Origin: Urophycis tenuis
Lineage: Eukaryota; Chordata; Actinopteri; Gadiformes; Phycidae
Reading direction: 5' to 3'
Length of the DNA: 64,000 bases
NCBI GenBank assembly: GCA_036785325.1
Contig: JAXIVH010000038.1
Span: 79,501 to 143,500, forward strand
Both the position numbers and the translations under genes were made by a program. The notes below the pieces were generated by a model. The model searched no databases. It was not told the origin of the DNA and saw only the letters and a program-made list of their open reading frames with translations. Shown here piece by piece: positions 1-10,860 of the stretch. Numbering within the stretch: the stretch's first letter is position 1; every line of letters starts with the position of its first letter.

Positions 1-188
1 AGGGGTTAGGGTTAGTGTTAAGGCTAAGGTTAGGGGTTGAGGTTAGTGTTAAGATTAGGGCCAAGGTAAGGGTTAGTGTTAGGGTTGAGTTAGGGTTAGG
101 GCTAAGGTTAGGCCTATGGTTAGGGTTGGGGTTGAGGTTATCCCTAGGGTTAGAGTTAGAGCTAGAGATTGAGGAAGGTAGAGTCAAG
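1..188 (+). repeat. Unit A, right end only (degenerate telomere-type repeat)
   Basis: The window opens inside the telomere-type part of a unit-A copy. Hexamers of the TTAGGG family, with variants such as TTAAGG, CTAAGG, TTGAGG and TTAGTG, run up to the boundary palindrome at 189. The stretch matches 2789-2976 of the next copy almost base for base. Confidence 0.95.
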
Positions 189-2976
189 GTGAGACAGTCT
201 GTACGGACTGAACTCACCCCCGCCGGATCGGGCTAGTACACTCTATCTCCCCCAACTCCCTCATTTCCATGAGGGAAGACAGGGGAGAAGAGATGGGAGG
301 AGTATATATATTTAATATATATTTTTTTAGTAAATAAATACATCGAGAGACTCACAGCTGGAGTGGGTTTTAATCTTTGTATTCAAGGTTGTTCCTCCTC
401 TTTTGATTCCTCGCTGGTGGTGCGTCGTCTCCACCTAGTGGTCGTTTTGTGAAGAAGAGTTATAGAAATAGAAATAGAAATACTCTATTGTTCCCAGGTT
501 GGGAAATTGCATTAATAGGTAAGTAATAATAATAATAATAGGTAATTGCAATAGTTGGTAAGGTAATCTATATTTAATTTATTTATTTATATTTGTATAT
601 TTATTTAGTCTATTTATTTATTCATTTTTGTTTATTTATTTATTTAGATAAAGAGGATCACAGCTGGAGTGAGTTTTTAGTCTTTGTGTTAAAGGCTGGT
701 TGCCTTCTTTTGATTCTTCAGTGGTGGTCCATCGCCTCCATCTAGTGGTCGTTTTGTGAATAACAGTTGGTAAGGTAATATAAATGGGTCGTGTAGAGAG
801 CCCGTTCTTTCGATGGCCCTGGCTCGGTTAGGTTCGTTAGAGTTATCTCGATGACCCCCCCCCACCTCATCCAACGACTCGGTAGTTGAATAGGGGATCA
901 AAGGCAGTTGCACTCGCCAATATCTAGTCATCCGCAGCTCTCTTTTCCCATATTACCAAGAATGAAGTAAAACGAAATGGTTATCTGTCTTGTTGTGATA
1001 TAACCGCTGATTTGGAGATATAGACTTGTTTTTCCTTTTCCCAAAGGTTTTCTTTGTTCCAAGATGAAGGTCAATCTAGTTTGATTGAAGGTACTTCCAA
1101 TGCATTGGTATATTTACTTATTTGAATAAAGACGAGTCACAGCTGGAGTGAGACTTTTCTTTTCCATTTCTATTTTAGTATAAACGTGCTATCGAAATAT
1201 TAGGACACGTCATCAGTAGTGGACCCTGGGATCATAGGGTGTTTCTGGCCATTGTCACTATACACCCTCACCCAAGGGAGGCCCCCCCGAGAGTGATCAA
1301 TTCTCAAGGTGTGTCGTTTCCGAAATGGAATTGGTATTGGGTTTGAGCTTTTTTAGGAGTGATCATTTGTTGAGGTAACGTCGAGGTAAGTAAAGGTAAG
1401 TAAAACACTTTTTAGGATACATTGTTTTGGTTATGGAGAGGAGGGGGCACATACTTACCCCCTGACCAGCACAAACCAGTTGTTAACACCGCTAGGTAGC
1501 CCTGGTTTGGCCAATCAGGGCCGGAGCTTGGCTCTTGTCCTCTGTTGGGTCCAGATGAACTAGCAGAAAACTGGGGTCACGAAGGACCGAGGCCAGCCGT
1601 GACAAAGCACTGCCTCCACGGTCCCCCAATGCAGCTATCCTCAGCGATGGGTGTCCAGACCTAGGAAAGACCAAGACCAGCCCCGACCAGCGGTGCCTTC
1701 CCAGTCGGTCCCAGGGTAGGAAAGGCCAAGGCCAGCCGCGACTAAGCACTGCCTCCCTGGCCCCTCCAGGACCCCATGCCGAACAGCCTGTTAATAACAA
1801 TTCCTGTGCCCCATACACCGCGCGACTACAGAGATTGTGTAGGAAGTTGACCTTAGAGAAGACTCAATGGCTTACTTTCCTCACCCAAAACAACAATTTC
1901 TTGGGGTAGTCTATTCTCGCCGTAGGTACTTCGGTAATGGGTTTTTTTGTGAAAAGTTTTCCGGATGAAATGCATGCTGGGTAATTGTCTTCTTCCTCCA
2001 ATATGTCAAGTGTAGGTTAAGGTTAGGGTAGATTTAGGGGTAGAGTTAGCAGTTAACCTTAACGTTAGGTTTGAAGTAAATGGGAGGGGTTGCGGTTAGG
2101 GTTAAGGTTAGGGCTGAGGTTAGGGTTAGGTATAAGGTTACGGTTTAGGGTTAAGGTTAGGGTTACGGTTAGGGCTAAGGTTAGGGCTAAGGTTAGAGTA
2201 AGGGTTAGGGTTAGCGTTACGGTTAGGGTAAGGTTTGGGTTAGGGTTAGAGGTTAGGGGTTAGGGGTTAGGGTTAAGATGAGGGCTGAGGTTAGGGTTAA
2301 GGTTAGGGCTGAGGTTAGGGTTAAGGTTAGGGCTGAGGTTAGGGTTAGGTTTAAGGTTAGGGATAAGGTTAGGGTTGGGGTTACGGCTGAGATTGGGGTT
2401 AAGGTTAGGGTTGAGGTTAGGGTTAGTGTTATGGATAAGGTTAGGTTAAGTGTTAGGGCCAAGGTTAGGGTTAAGGTTATGGTTAAGATTAGGGTTAGGG
2501 CTAGAATTAGGGTTAGGGCTAAGGTTAGGGTTAGGGTTATGGCTGAGGTTAGGGTTAAGGTTAGGTTTGAGGTTAGTGTTAAGGTTAGGGCCAAGGTTAG
2601 GGTTAGGGCTAAGGTTAGGGTTAGGGCTAAGGTTAGGGTTAGGGTTATGGCTGAGGCTAGGGTTAGGGCTAAAGTTAGGGCAAAGGTTAGAGTTAGGGTT
2701 AGCGTTAGAGTTAGGGTAGGGTTAGTGTTGGAGGTTAGGGTAGGCTTAGGGTTAGAGTTAGAGTAGGGGTTAGGGTTAGAGTTAGAGTAGGGGTTAGGGT
2801 TAGTGTTAAGGCTAAGGTTAGGGGTTGAGGTTAGTGTTAAGATTAGGGCCAAGGTAAGGGTTAGTGTTAGGGTTGAGTTAGGGTTAGGGCTAAGGTTAGG
2901 CCTATGGTTAGGGTTGGGGTTGAGGTTATCCCTAGGGTTAGAGTTAGAGCTAGAGATTGAGGAAGGTAGAGTCAAG
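189..2976 (+). repeat. Unit A, copy 1 (complete, 2788 bp)
   Basis: A full copy, read from palindrome to palindrome. Its telomere-type part carries one extra block of the GCTGAGG/GTTAAGG pattern near 2280-2340, and has the short form (one TTAAGGTTAGGG block rather than two) near 2145. Its GC-rich block (1492-1818) has one private substitution at 1538 (ggctcttg where the others have ggttcttg). Confidence 0.95.
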
Positions 2977-3005
2977 GTGAGACAGTCTGTACGGACTGAA
3001 CTCAC
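2977..3005. repeat. Boundary palindrome of unit A
   Basis: The core CAGTCTGTACGGACTG is palindromic except for one T/G pair. It is flanked by outer arms GTGAG and CTCAC, giving a 29 bp imperfect inverted repeat. It sits exactly where the telomere-type repeat stops and non-repeat DNA begins. It recurs at 189, 5752, 8530, 13552, 16319, 22744, 25521, 28307, 31093, 33877 and 53753. In the copy at 22744 the right outer arm is changed (CTCGC). Function unknown. Confidence 0.8.
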
Positions 3006-3045
3006 CCCCGCCGGATCGGGCTAGTACACTCTATCTCCCCCAACT

Positions 3046-3063
3046 CCCTCATTTCCATGAGGG
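3046..3063. repeat. Short perfect hairpin in unit A
   Basis: CCCTCAT, a 4-base loop TTCC, then ATGAGGG: a 7 bp perfect inverted repeat 40 bp to the right of the boundary palindrome, found in every copy that has the unit's left part (258-275 in copy 1). It is not followed by a T-run, so there is no reason to call it a terminator. Confidence 0.6.
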
Positions 3064-3126
3064 AAGACAGGGGAGAAGAGATGGGAGGAGTATATATATT
3101 TAATATATATTTTTTTAGTAAATAAA

Positions 3127-3560
3127 TACATCGAGAGACTCACAGCTGGAGTGGGTTTTAATCTTTGTATTCAAGGTTGTTCCTCCTCTTTTGATTCCTC
3201 GCTGGTGGTGCGTCGTCTCCACCTAGTGGTCGTTTTGTGAAGAAGAGTTATAGAAATAGAAATAGAAATACTCTATTGTTCCCAGGTTGGGAAATTGCAT
3301 TAATAGGTAAGTAATAATAATAATAATAGGTAATTGCAATAGTTGGTAAGGTAATCTATATTTAATTTATTTATTTATATTTGTATATTTATTTAGTCTA
3401 TTTATTTATTCATTTTTGTTTATTTATTTATTTAGATAAAGAGGATCACAGCTGGAGTGAGTTTTTAGTCTTTGTGTTAAAGGCTGGTTGCCTTCTTTTG
3501 ATTCTTCAGTGGTGGTCCATCGCCTCCATCTAGTGGTCGTTTTGTGAATAACAGTTGGTA
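3127..3560 (+). repeat. Duplicated ~120 bp module inside unit A
   Basis: Two diverged copies of one module lie about 308 bp apart, at about 3130-3248 and 3438-3560. Each runs from CACAGCTGGAGTG, through a T-rich stretch and TCTTTTGATTC, to CTAGTGGTCGTTTTGTGAA. A third partial copy, only the start, is at 3926-3950. Each copy is preceded by an A-rich stretch (AATAAATACATC, AGATAAAGAGG, AATAAAGACGAG). The module looks like an old short interspersed repeat that doubled before the unit was amplified. I do not recognise the family. Confidence 0.6.
3247..3304 (-). mobile_element. Fossil 3' end of a LINE, minus strand, within unit A
   Basis: Read on the minus strand, the stretch goes GCAATTTCCCAACCTGGGAA, then a short tail of TTTCTA repeats. 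This is the same kind of LINE 3' end as the tail inserted at 48218-48274. It is extremely 5'-truncated, and it is present at the same place in every copy of the unit, so it entered before amplification. An (AAT)n microsatellite follows on the right. Confidence 0.6.
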
Positions 3561-4172
3561 AGGTAATATAAATGGGTTGTGTAGAGAGCCCGTTCTTTCG
3601 ATGGCCCTGGCTCGGTTAGGTTCGTTAGAGTTATCTCGATGACCCCCCCCACCTCATCCAACGACTCGGTAGTTGAATAGGGGATCAAAGGCAGTTGCAC
3701 TCGCCAATATCTAGTCATCCGCAGCTCTCTTTTCCCATATTACCAAGAATGAAGTAAAACAAAATGGTTATCTGTCTTAATGTGATATAACCGCTGATTT
3801 GGAGATATAGACTTGTTTTTCCTTTTCCCAAAGGTTTTCTTTGTTCCAAGATGAAGGTCAATCTAGTTTGAGTGAAGGTACTTCCAATGCATTGGTATAT
3901 TTACTTATTTGAATAAAGACGAGTCACAGCTGGAGTGAGACTTTTCTTTTCCATTTCTATTTTAGTATAAACGTGCTATCGAAATATTAGGACACGTCAT
4001 CAGTAGTGGACCCTGGGATCATAGGGTGTTTCTGGCCATTGTCACTATACACCCTCACCCAAGGGAGGCCCCCCCGAGAGTGATCAATTCTCAAGGTGTG
4101 TCGTTTCCGAAATGGAATTGGTATTGGGTTTAAGCTTTTTTAGGAGTGATCATTTGTTGAGGTAACGTCGAG

Positions 4173-4245
4173 GTAAGTAAAGGTAAGTAAAACACTTTTT
4201 AGGATACATTGTTTTGGTTATGGAGAGGAGGGGGCACATACTTAC
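4173..4245. promoter_or_regulatory. Cluster of consensus 5' splice sites on both strands
   Basis: Plus strand: GAG|GTAAGT at 4173-4178 and AAG|GTAAGT at 4183-4188. Minus strand: GGG|GTAAGTATG with the GT at 4245-4244. In the diverged copy at 48.3 kb all three are kept, and the minus-strand site there is AG|GTAAGTAT, a full consensus. No matching exon structure is evident around them, so use as splice sites is unproven. Confidence 0.4.
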
Positions 4246-4261
4246 CCCCTGACCAGCACAA

Positions 4262-4620
4262 ACCAGTTGTTAACACCGCTAGGTAGCCCTGGTTTGGCCA
4301 ATCAGGGCCGGAGCTTGGTTCTTGTCCTCTGTTGGGTCCAGATGAACTAGCAGAAAACTGGGGTCACGAAGGACCGAGGCCAGCCGTGACAAAGCACTGC
4401 CTCCACGGTCCCCCAATGCAGCTATCCTCAGCGATGGGTGTCCAGACCTAGGAAAGACCAAGACCAGCCCCGACCAGCGGTGCCTTCCCAGTCGGTCCCA
4501 GGGTAGGAAAGGCCAAGGCCAGCCGCGACTAAGCACTGCCTCCCTGGCCCCTCCAGGACCCCATGCCGAACAGCCTGTTAATAACAATTCCTGTGCCCCA
4601 TACACCGCGCGACTACAGAG
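4262..4620. promoter_or_regulatory. GC-rich block of unit A with a CCAAT box (candidate promoter)
   Basis: About 330 bp of GC-rich DNA (roughly 58% GC, about 15 CpG) in an otherwise AT-rich or T/G-rich unit. At 4296-4305 it has GGCCAATCAG, a full match to the known NF-Y consensus (RRCCAATSRG), kept in all 14 copies. Three related ~50 bp stretches follow, each containing AGGCCAGCC-like or AGACCAGCC-like sequence, at about 4368, 4451 and 4506. The block lies about 200 bp left of the telomere-type repeat. The minus strand has a 108-codon open frame in every copy, but its changes in the diverged copy do not look selected for protein. Promoter function is inference. Confidence 0.4.
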
Positions 4621-4799
4621 ATTGTGTAGGAAGTTGACCTTAGAGAAGACTCAATGGCTTACTTTCCTCACCCAAAACAACAATTTCTTGGGGTAGTCTA
4701 TTCTCGCCGTAGGTACTTCGGTAATGGGTTTTTTTGTGAAAAGTTTTCCGGATGAAATGCATGCTGGGTAATTGTCTTCTTCCTCCAATATGTCAAGTG

Positions 4800-5740
4800 T
4801 AGGTTAAGGTTAGGGTAGATTTAGGGGTAGAGTTAGCAGTTAACCTTAACGTTAGGTTTGAAATAAATGGGAGGGGTTGCGGTTAGGGTTAAGGTTAGGG
4901 CTGAGGTTAGGGTTAGGTATAAGGTTACGGTTTAGGGTTAAGGTTAGGGTTAAGGTTAGGGTTACGGTTAGGGCTAAGGTTAGGGCTAAGGTTAGAGTAA
5001 GGGTTAGAGTTAGCGTTACGGTTAGGGTAAGGTTAGGGTTAGGGTTAGAGGTTAGGGGTTAGGGGTTAGGGTTAAGATGAGGGCTGAGGTTAGGGTTAAG
5101 GTTAGGGCTGAGGTTAGGGTTAGGTTTAAGGTTAGGGATAAGGTTAGGGTTGGGGTTACGGCTGAGATTGGGGTTAAGGTTAGGGTTGAGGTTAGGGTTA
5201 GTGTTATGGATAAGGTTAGGTTAAGAGTTAGGGCCAAGGTTAGGGTTAAGGTTATGGTTAAGATTAGGGTTAGGGCTAGAATTAGGGTTAGGGCTAAGGT
5301 TAGGGTTAGGGTTATGGCTGAGGTTAGGGTTAAGGTTAGGTTTGAGGTTAGGGTTAAGGTTAGGGCCAAGGTTAGGGTTAGGGTTAAGGTTAGGGTTAGG
5401 GCTAAGGTTAGGATTAGGGTTATGGCTGAGGCTAGGGTTAGGGCTAAAGTTAGGGCAAAGGTTAGAGTTAGGGTTAGCGTTAGAGTTAGGGTAGGGTTAG
5501 TGTTGGAGGTTAGGGTAGGCTTAGGGTTAGAGTTAGAGTAGGGGTTAGGGTTAGAGTTAGAGTAGGGGTTAGGGTTAGTGTTAAGGCTAAGGTTAGGGGT
5601 TGAGGTTAGTGTTAAGATTAGGGCCAAGGTAAGGGTTAGTGTTAGGGTTGAGTTAGGGTTAGGGCTAAGGTTAGGCCTATGGTTAGGGTTGGGGTTGAGG
5701 TTATCCCTAGGGTTAGAGTTAGAGCTAGAGATTGAGGAAG
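4800..5740 (+). repeat. Degenerate telomere-type repeat, reference copy
   Basis: About 940 bp of hexamers derived from TTAGGG. Most differ by one transition (TTAAGG, CTAGGG, CTAAGG, TTGAGG), with occasional TTAGTG, TTACGG or TTATGG. From about 5077 the six-base register holds with almost no insertions or deletions for over 450 bp, which is why both strands show long low-complexity open frames. The left part is less regular (runs of GTTAGGG and GGGGTTAGG). The G-rich strand is + throughout the window. Confidence 0.95.
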
Positions 5741-5751
5741 GTAGAGTCAAG

Positions 5752-8529
5752 GTGAGACAGTCTGTACGGACTGAACTCACCCCCGCCGGATCGGGCTAGT
5801 ACACTCTATCTCCCCCAACTCCCTCATTTCCATGAGGGAAGACAGGGGAGAAGAGATGGGAGGAGTATATATATTTAATATATATTTTTTTAGTAAATAA
5901 ATACATCGAGAGACTCACCGCTGGAGTGGGTTTTAATCTTTGTATTCAAGGTTGTTCCTCCTCTTTTGATTCCTCGCTCGTGGTGCGTCGTCTCCACCTA
6001 GTGGTCGTTTTGTGAAGAAGAGTTATAGAAATAGAAATAGAAATACTCTATTGTTCCCAGGTTGGGAAATTGCATTAATAGGTAAGTAATAATAATAATA
6101 ATAGGTAATTGCAATAGTTGGTAAGGTAATCTATATTTAATTTATTTATTTATATTTGTATATTTATTTAGTCTATTTATTTATTCATTTTTGTTTATTT
6201 ATTTATTTAGATAAAGAGGATCACAGCTGGAGTGAGTTTTTAGTCTTTGTGTTAAAGGCTGGTTGCCTTCTTTTGATTCTTCAGTGGTGGTCCATCGCCT
6301 CCATCTAGTGGTCGTTTTGTGAATAACAGTTGGTAAGGTAATATAAATGGGTTGTGTAGAGAGCCCGTTCTTTCGATGGCCCTGGCTCGGTTAGGTTCGT
6401 TAGAGTTATCTCGATGACCCCCCCCCCCACCTCATCCAACGACTCGGTAGTTGAATAGGGGATCAAAGGCAGTTGCACTCGCCAATATCTAGTCATCCGC
6501 AGCTCTCTTTTCCCATATTACCAAGAATGAAGTAAAACGAAATGGTTATCTGTCTTGTTGTGATATAACCGCTGATTTGGAGATATAGACTTGTTTTTCC
6601 TTTTCCCAAAGGTTTTCTCTGTTCCAAGATGAAGGTCAATCTAGTTTGATTGAAGGTACTTCCAATGCATTGGTATATTTACTTATTTGAATAAAGACGA
6701 GTCACAGCTGGAGTGAGACTTTTCTTTTCCATTTCTATTTTAGTATAAACGTGCTATCGAAATATTAGGACACGTCATCAGTAGTGGACCCTGGGATCAT
6801 AGGGTGTTTCTGGCCATTGTCACTATACACCCTCACCCAAGGGAGGCCCCCCCGAGAGTGATCAATTCTCAAGGTGTGTCGTTTCCGAAATGGAATTGGT
6901 ATTGGGTTTAAGCTTTTTTAGGAGTGATCATTTGTTGAGGTAACGTCGAGGTAAGTAAAGGTAAGTAAAACACTTTTTAGGATACATTGTTTTGGTTATG
7001 GAGAGGAGGGGGCACATACTTACCCCCTGACCAGCACAAACCAGTTGTTAACACCGCTAGGTAGCCCTGGTTTGGCCAATCAGGGCCGGAGCTTGGTTCT
7101 TGTCCTCTGTTGGGTCCAGATGAACTAGCAGAAAACTGGGGTCACGAAGGACCGAGGCCAGCCGTGACAAAGCACTGCCTCCACGGTCCCCCAATGCAGC
7201 TATCCTCAGCGATGGGTGTCCCGACCTAGGAAAGACCAAGACCAGCCCCGACCAGCGGTGCCTTCCCAGTCGGTCCCAGGGTAGGAAAGGCCAAGGCCAG
7301 CCGCGACTAAGCACTGCCTCCCTGGCCCCTCCAGGACCCCATGCCGAACAGCCTGTTAATAACAATTCCTGTGCCCCATACACCGCGCGACTACAGCGAT
7401 TGTGTAGGGAGTTGACCTTAGAGAAGACTCAATGGCTTACTTTCCTCACCCAAAACAACAATTTCTTGGGGTAGTCTATTCTCGCCGTAGGTACTTCGGT
7501 AATGGGTTTTTTTGTGAAAAGTTTTCCGGATGAAATGCATGCTGGGTAATTGTCTTCTTCCTCCAATATGTCAAGTGTAGGTTAAGGTTAGGGTAGATTT
7601 AGGGGTAGAGTTAGCAGTTAACCTTAACGTTAGGTTTGAAGTAAATGGGAGGGGTTGCGGTTAGGGTTAAGGTTAGGGCTGAGGTTAGGGTTAGGTATAA
7701 GGTTACAGTTTAGGGTTAAGGTTAGGGTTAAGGTTAGGGTTACGGTTAGGGCTTAGGTTAGGGCTAAGGTTAGAGTAAGGGTTAGGGTTAGCGTTACGGT
7801 TAGGGTAAGGTTAGGGTTAGGGTTAGAGGTTAGGGGTTAGGGGTTAGGGTTAAGATGAGGGCTGAGGTTAGGGTTAAGGTTAGGGCTGAGGTTAGGGTTA
7901 GGTTTAAGGTTAGGGATAAGGTTAGGGTTGGGGTTACGGCTGAAATTGGGGTTAAGGTTAGGGTTGAGGTTAGGGTTAGTGTTATGGATAAGGTTAGGTT
8001 AAGTGTTAGGGCCAAGGTTAGGGTTAAGGTTATGGTTAAGATTAGGGTTAGGGCTAGAATTAGGGTTAGGGCTAAGGTTAGGGTTAGGGTTATGGCTGAG
8101 GTTAGGGTTAAGGTTAGGTTTGAGGTTAGTGTTAAGGTTAGGGCCAAGGTTAGGGTTAGGGTTAAGGTTAGGGTTAGGGCTAAGGTTAGGGTTAGGGTTA
8201 TGGCTGAGGCTAGGGTTAGGGCTAAAGTTAGGGCAAAGGTTAGAGTTAGGGTTAGCGTTAGAGTTAGGGTAGGGTTAGTGTTGGAGGTTAGGGTAGGCTT
8301 AGGGTTAGAGTTAGAGTAGGGGTTAGGGTTAGAGTTAGAGTAGGGGTTAGGGTTAGTGTTAAGGCTAAGGTTAGGGGTTGAGGTTAGTGTTAAGATTAGG
8401 GCCAAGGTAAGGGTTAGTGTTAGGGTTGAGTTAGGGTTAGGGCTAAGGTTAGGCCTATGGTTAGGGTTGGGGTTGAGGTTATCCCTAGGGTTAGAGTTAG
8501 AGCTAGAGATTGAGGAAGGTAGAGTCAAG
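5752..8529 (+). repeat. Unit A, copy 3 (complete, 2778 bp)
   Basis: A complete copy. Private changes include a changed base in the first module (CTCGCTCGTGG near 5975), TTTTCTCTGTTCC near 6614, and the longest C homopolymer of the left array near 6417. The GC-rich block is 7040-7400. Confidence 0.95.
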
Positions 8530-10860
8530 GTGAGACAGTCTGTACGGACTGAACTCACCCCCGCCGGATCGGGCTAGTACACTCTATCTCCCCCAACTCC
8601 CTCATTTCCATGAGGGAAGACAGGGGAGAAGAGATGGGAGGAGTATATATATTTAATATTTTTTTTTTTAGTAAATAAATACATCGAGAGACTCACCGCT
8701 GGAGTGGGTTTTAATCTTTGTATTCAAGGTTGTTCCTCCTCTTTTGATTCCTCGCTGGTGGTGCGTCGTCTCCACCTAGTGGTCGTTTTGTGAAGAAGAG
8801 TTATAGAAATAGAAATAGAAATACTCTATTGTTCCCAGGTTGGGAAATTGCATTAATAGGTAAGTAATAATAATAATAATAGGTAATTGCAATAGTTGGT
8901 AAGGTAATCTATATTTAATTTATTTATTTATATTTGTATATTTATTTAGTCTATTTATTTATTCATTTTTGTTTATTTATTTATTTAGATAAAGAGGATC
9001 ACAGCTGGAGTGAGTTTTTAGTCTTTGTGTTAAAGGCTGGTTGCCTTCTTTTGATTCTTCAGTGGTGGTCCATCGCCTCCATCTAGTGGTCGTTTTGTGA
9101 ATAACAGTGGGTAAGGTAATATAAATGGGTTGTGTAGAGAGCCCGTTCTTTCGATGGCCCTGGCTCGGTTAGGTTCGTTAGAGTTATCTCGATGACCCCC
9201 CCCCCACCTCATCCAACGACTCGGTAGTTGAATAGGGGATCAAAGGCAGTTGCACTCGCCAATATCTAGTCATCCGCAGCTCTCTTTTCCCATATTACCA
9301 AGAATGAAGTAAAACGAAATGGTTATCTGTCTTGTTGTGATATAACCGCTGATTTGGAGATATAGACTTGTTTTTCCTTTTCCCAAAGGTTTTCTTTGTT
9401 CCAAGATGAAGGTCAATCTAGTTTGATTGAAGGTACTTCCAATGCATTGGTATATTTACTTATTTGAATAAAGACGAGTCACAGCTGGAGTGAGACTTTT
9501 CTTTTCCATTTCTATTTTAGTATAAACGTGCTATCGAAATATTAGGACACGTCATCAGTAGTGGACCCTGGGATCACAGGGTGTTTCTGGCCATTGTCAC
9601 TATACACCCTCACCCAAGGGAGGCCCCCCCGAGAGTGATCAATTCTCAAGGTGTGTCGTTTCCGAAATGGAATTGGTATTGGGTTTAAACTTTTTTAGGA
9701 GTGATCATTTGTTGAGGTAACGTTGAGGTAAGTAAAGGTAAGTAAAACACTTTTTAGGATACATTGTTTTGGTTATGGAGAGGAGGGGGCACATACTTAC
9801 CCCCTGACCAGCACAAACCAGTTGTTAACACCGCTAGGTAGCCCTGGTTTGGCCAATCAGGGCCGGAGCTTGGTTCTTGTCCTCTGTTGGGTCCAGATGA
9901 ACTAGCAGAAAACTGGGGTCACGAAGGACCGAGGCCAGCCGTGACAAAGCACTGCCTCCACGGTCCCCCAATGCAGCTATCCTCAGCGATGGGTGTCCAG
10001 ACCTAGGAAAGACCAAGACCAGCCCCGACCAGCGGTGCCTTCCCAGTCGGTCCCAGGGTAGGAAAGGCCAAGGCCAGCCGCGACTAAGCACTGCCTCCCT
10101 GGCCCCTCCAGGACCCCATGCCGAACAGCCTGTTAATAACAATTCCTGTGCCCCATACACCGCGCAACTACAGAGATTGTGTAGGAAGTTGACCTTAGAG
10201 AAGACTCAATGGCTTACTTTCCTCACCCAAAACAACAATTTCTTGGGGTAGTCTATTCTCGCCGTAGGTACTTCGGTAATGTGTTTTTTTGTGAAAAGTT
10301 TTCCGGATGAAATGCATGCTGGGTAATTGTCTTCTTCCTCCAATATGTCAAGTGTAGGTTAAGGTTAGGGTAGATTTAGGGGTAGAGTTAGCAGTTAACC
10401 TTAACGTTAGGTTTGAAGTAAATGGGAGGGGTTGCGGTTAGGGTTAAGGTTAGGGCTGAGGTTAGGGTTAGGTATAAGGTTACGGTTTAGGGTTAAGGTT
10501 AGGGTTAAGGTTAGGGTTAAGGTTAGGGTTACGGTTAGGGCTAAGGTTAGGGCTAAGGTTAGAGTAAGGGTTAGGGTTAGCGTTAGGGTTAGGGTTAGAG
10601 GTTAGGGGTTAGGGGTTAGGTTAAGATGAGGGCTGAGGTTAGGGTTAAGGTTAGGGCTGAGGTTAGGGTTAGGTTTAAGGTTAGGGATAAGGTTAGGGTT
10701 GGGGTTACGGCTGAGATTGGGGTTAAGGTTAGGGTTGAGGTTAGGGTTAGTGTTATGGATAAGGTTAGGTTAAGTGTTGAGCCAAGGTTAGGGTTAAGGT
10801 TATGGTTAAGATTTGGGTTAGGGCTAGAATTAGGGTTAGGGCTAAGGTTAGGGTTAGGTT
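8530..10860 (+). repeat. Unit A, copy 4, telomere-type part truncated
   Basis: Normal up to its GC-rich block (9817-10177) and the first ~500 bp of telomere-type repeat. It then jumps at GGTTAGGTT (10852-10860) straight into CGTTAGAG, a sequence that normally lies ~660 bp into the next unit. The next copy therefore has no palindrome, AT-rich part or first two modules. Confidence 0.9.

Larger units (their letters stand above)
2977..5751 (+). repeat. Unit A, copy 2 (reference copy, 2775 bp)
   Basis: Used here as the reference for the parts of the unit. Palindrome 2977-3005; short hairpin 3046-3063; AT-rich DNA with TATATA and TTTATTT runs about 3090-3440; first, second and third 'CACAGCTGGAGTG' modules near 3130, 3438 and 3917; minus-strand fossil LINE tail 3247-3304; a C homopolymer near 3642 whose length differs between copies; splice-donor cluster 4173-4245; GC-rich block 4262-4620; telomere-type repeat about 4800-5740. 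Copies to either side are over 95% alike by eye. Confidence 0.95.

Noticed and set aside
1451..1470. U1 snRNA gene, because of ATACTTACC
   Set aside because: Only the first 9-10 bases match U1. No stem-loops or Sm site follow. The word is explained as the complement of a GGTAAGTAT splice donor.
1492..1818. 108-codon minus-strand frame in the GC-rich block as a gene
   Set aside because: It is open in all 14 copies, but changes in the diverged copy are nearly all amino-acid changing, no motif is recognised, and the protein would be spread over a tandem repeat. Kept only as a note.
2253..3005. Long open frames in the telomere-type repeat (250 and 162 codons and similar in each copy)
   Set aside because: They are translations of TTAGGG-type hexamers (LTLTLT, VRVKVRA). 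Absence of stops follows from the six-base register; both strands are open at once.
3222..3240. CTCF site at CCACCTAGTGGTC in the modules
   Set aside because: Resembles the CTCF core but differs at several key positions; not enough to call a site.
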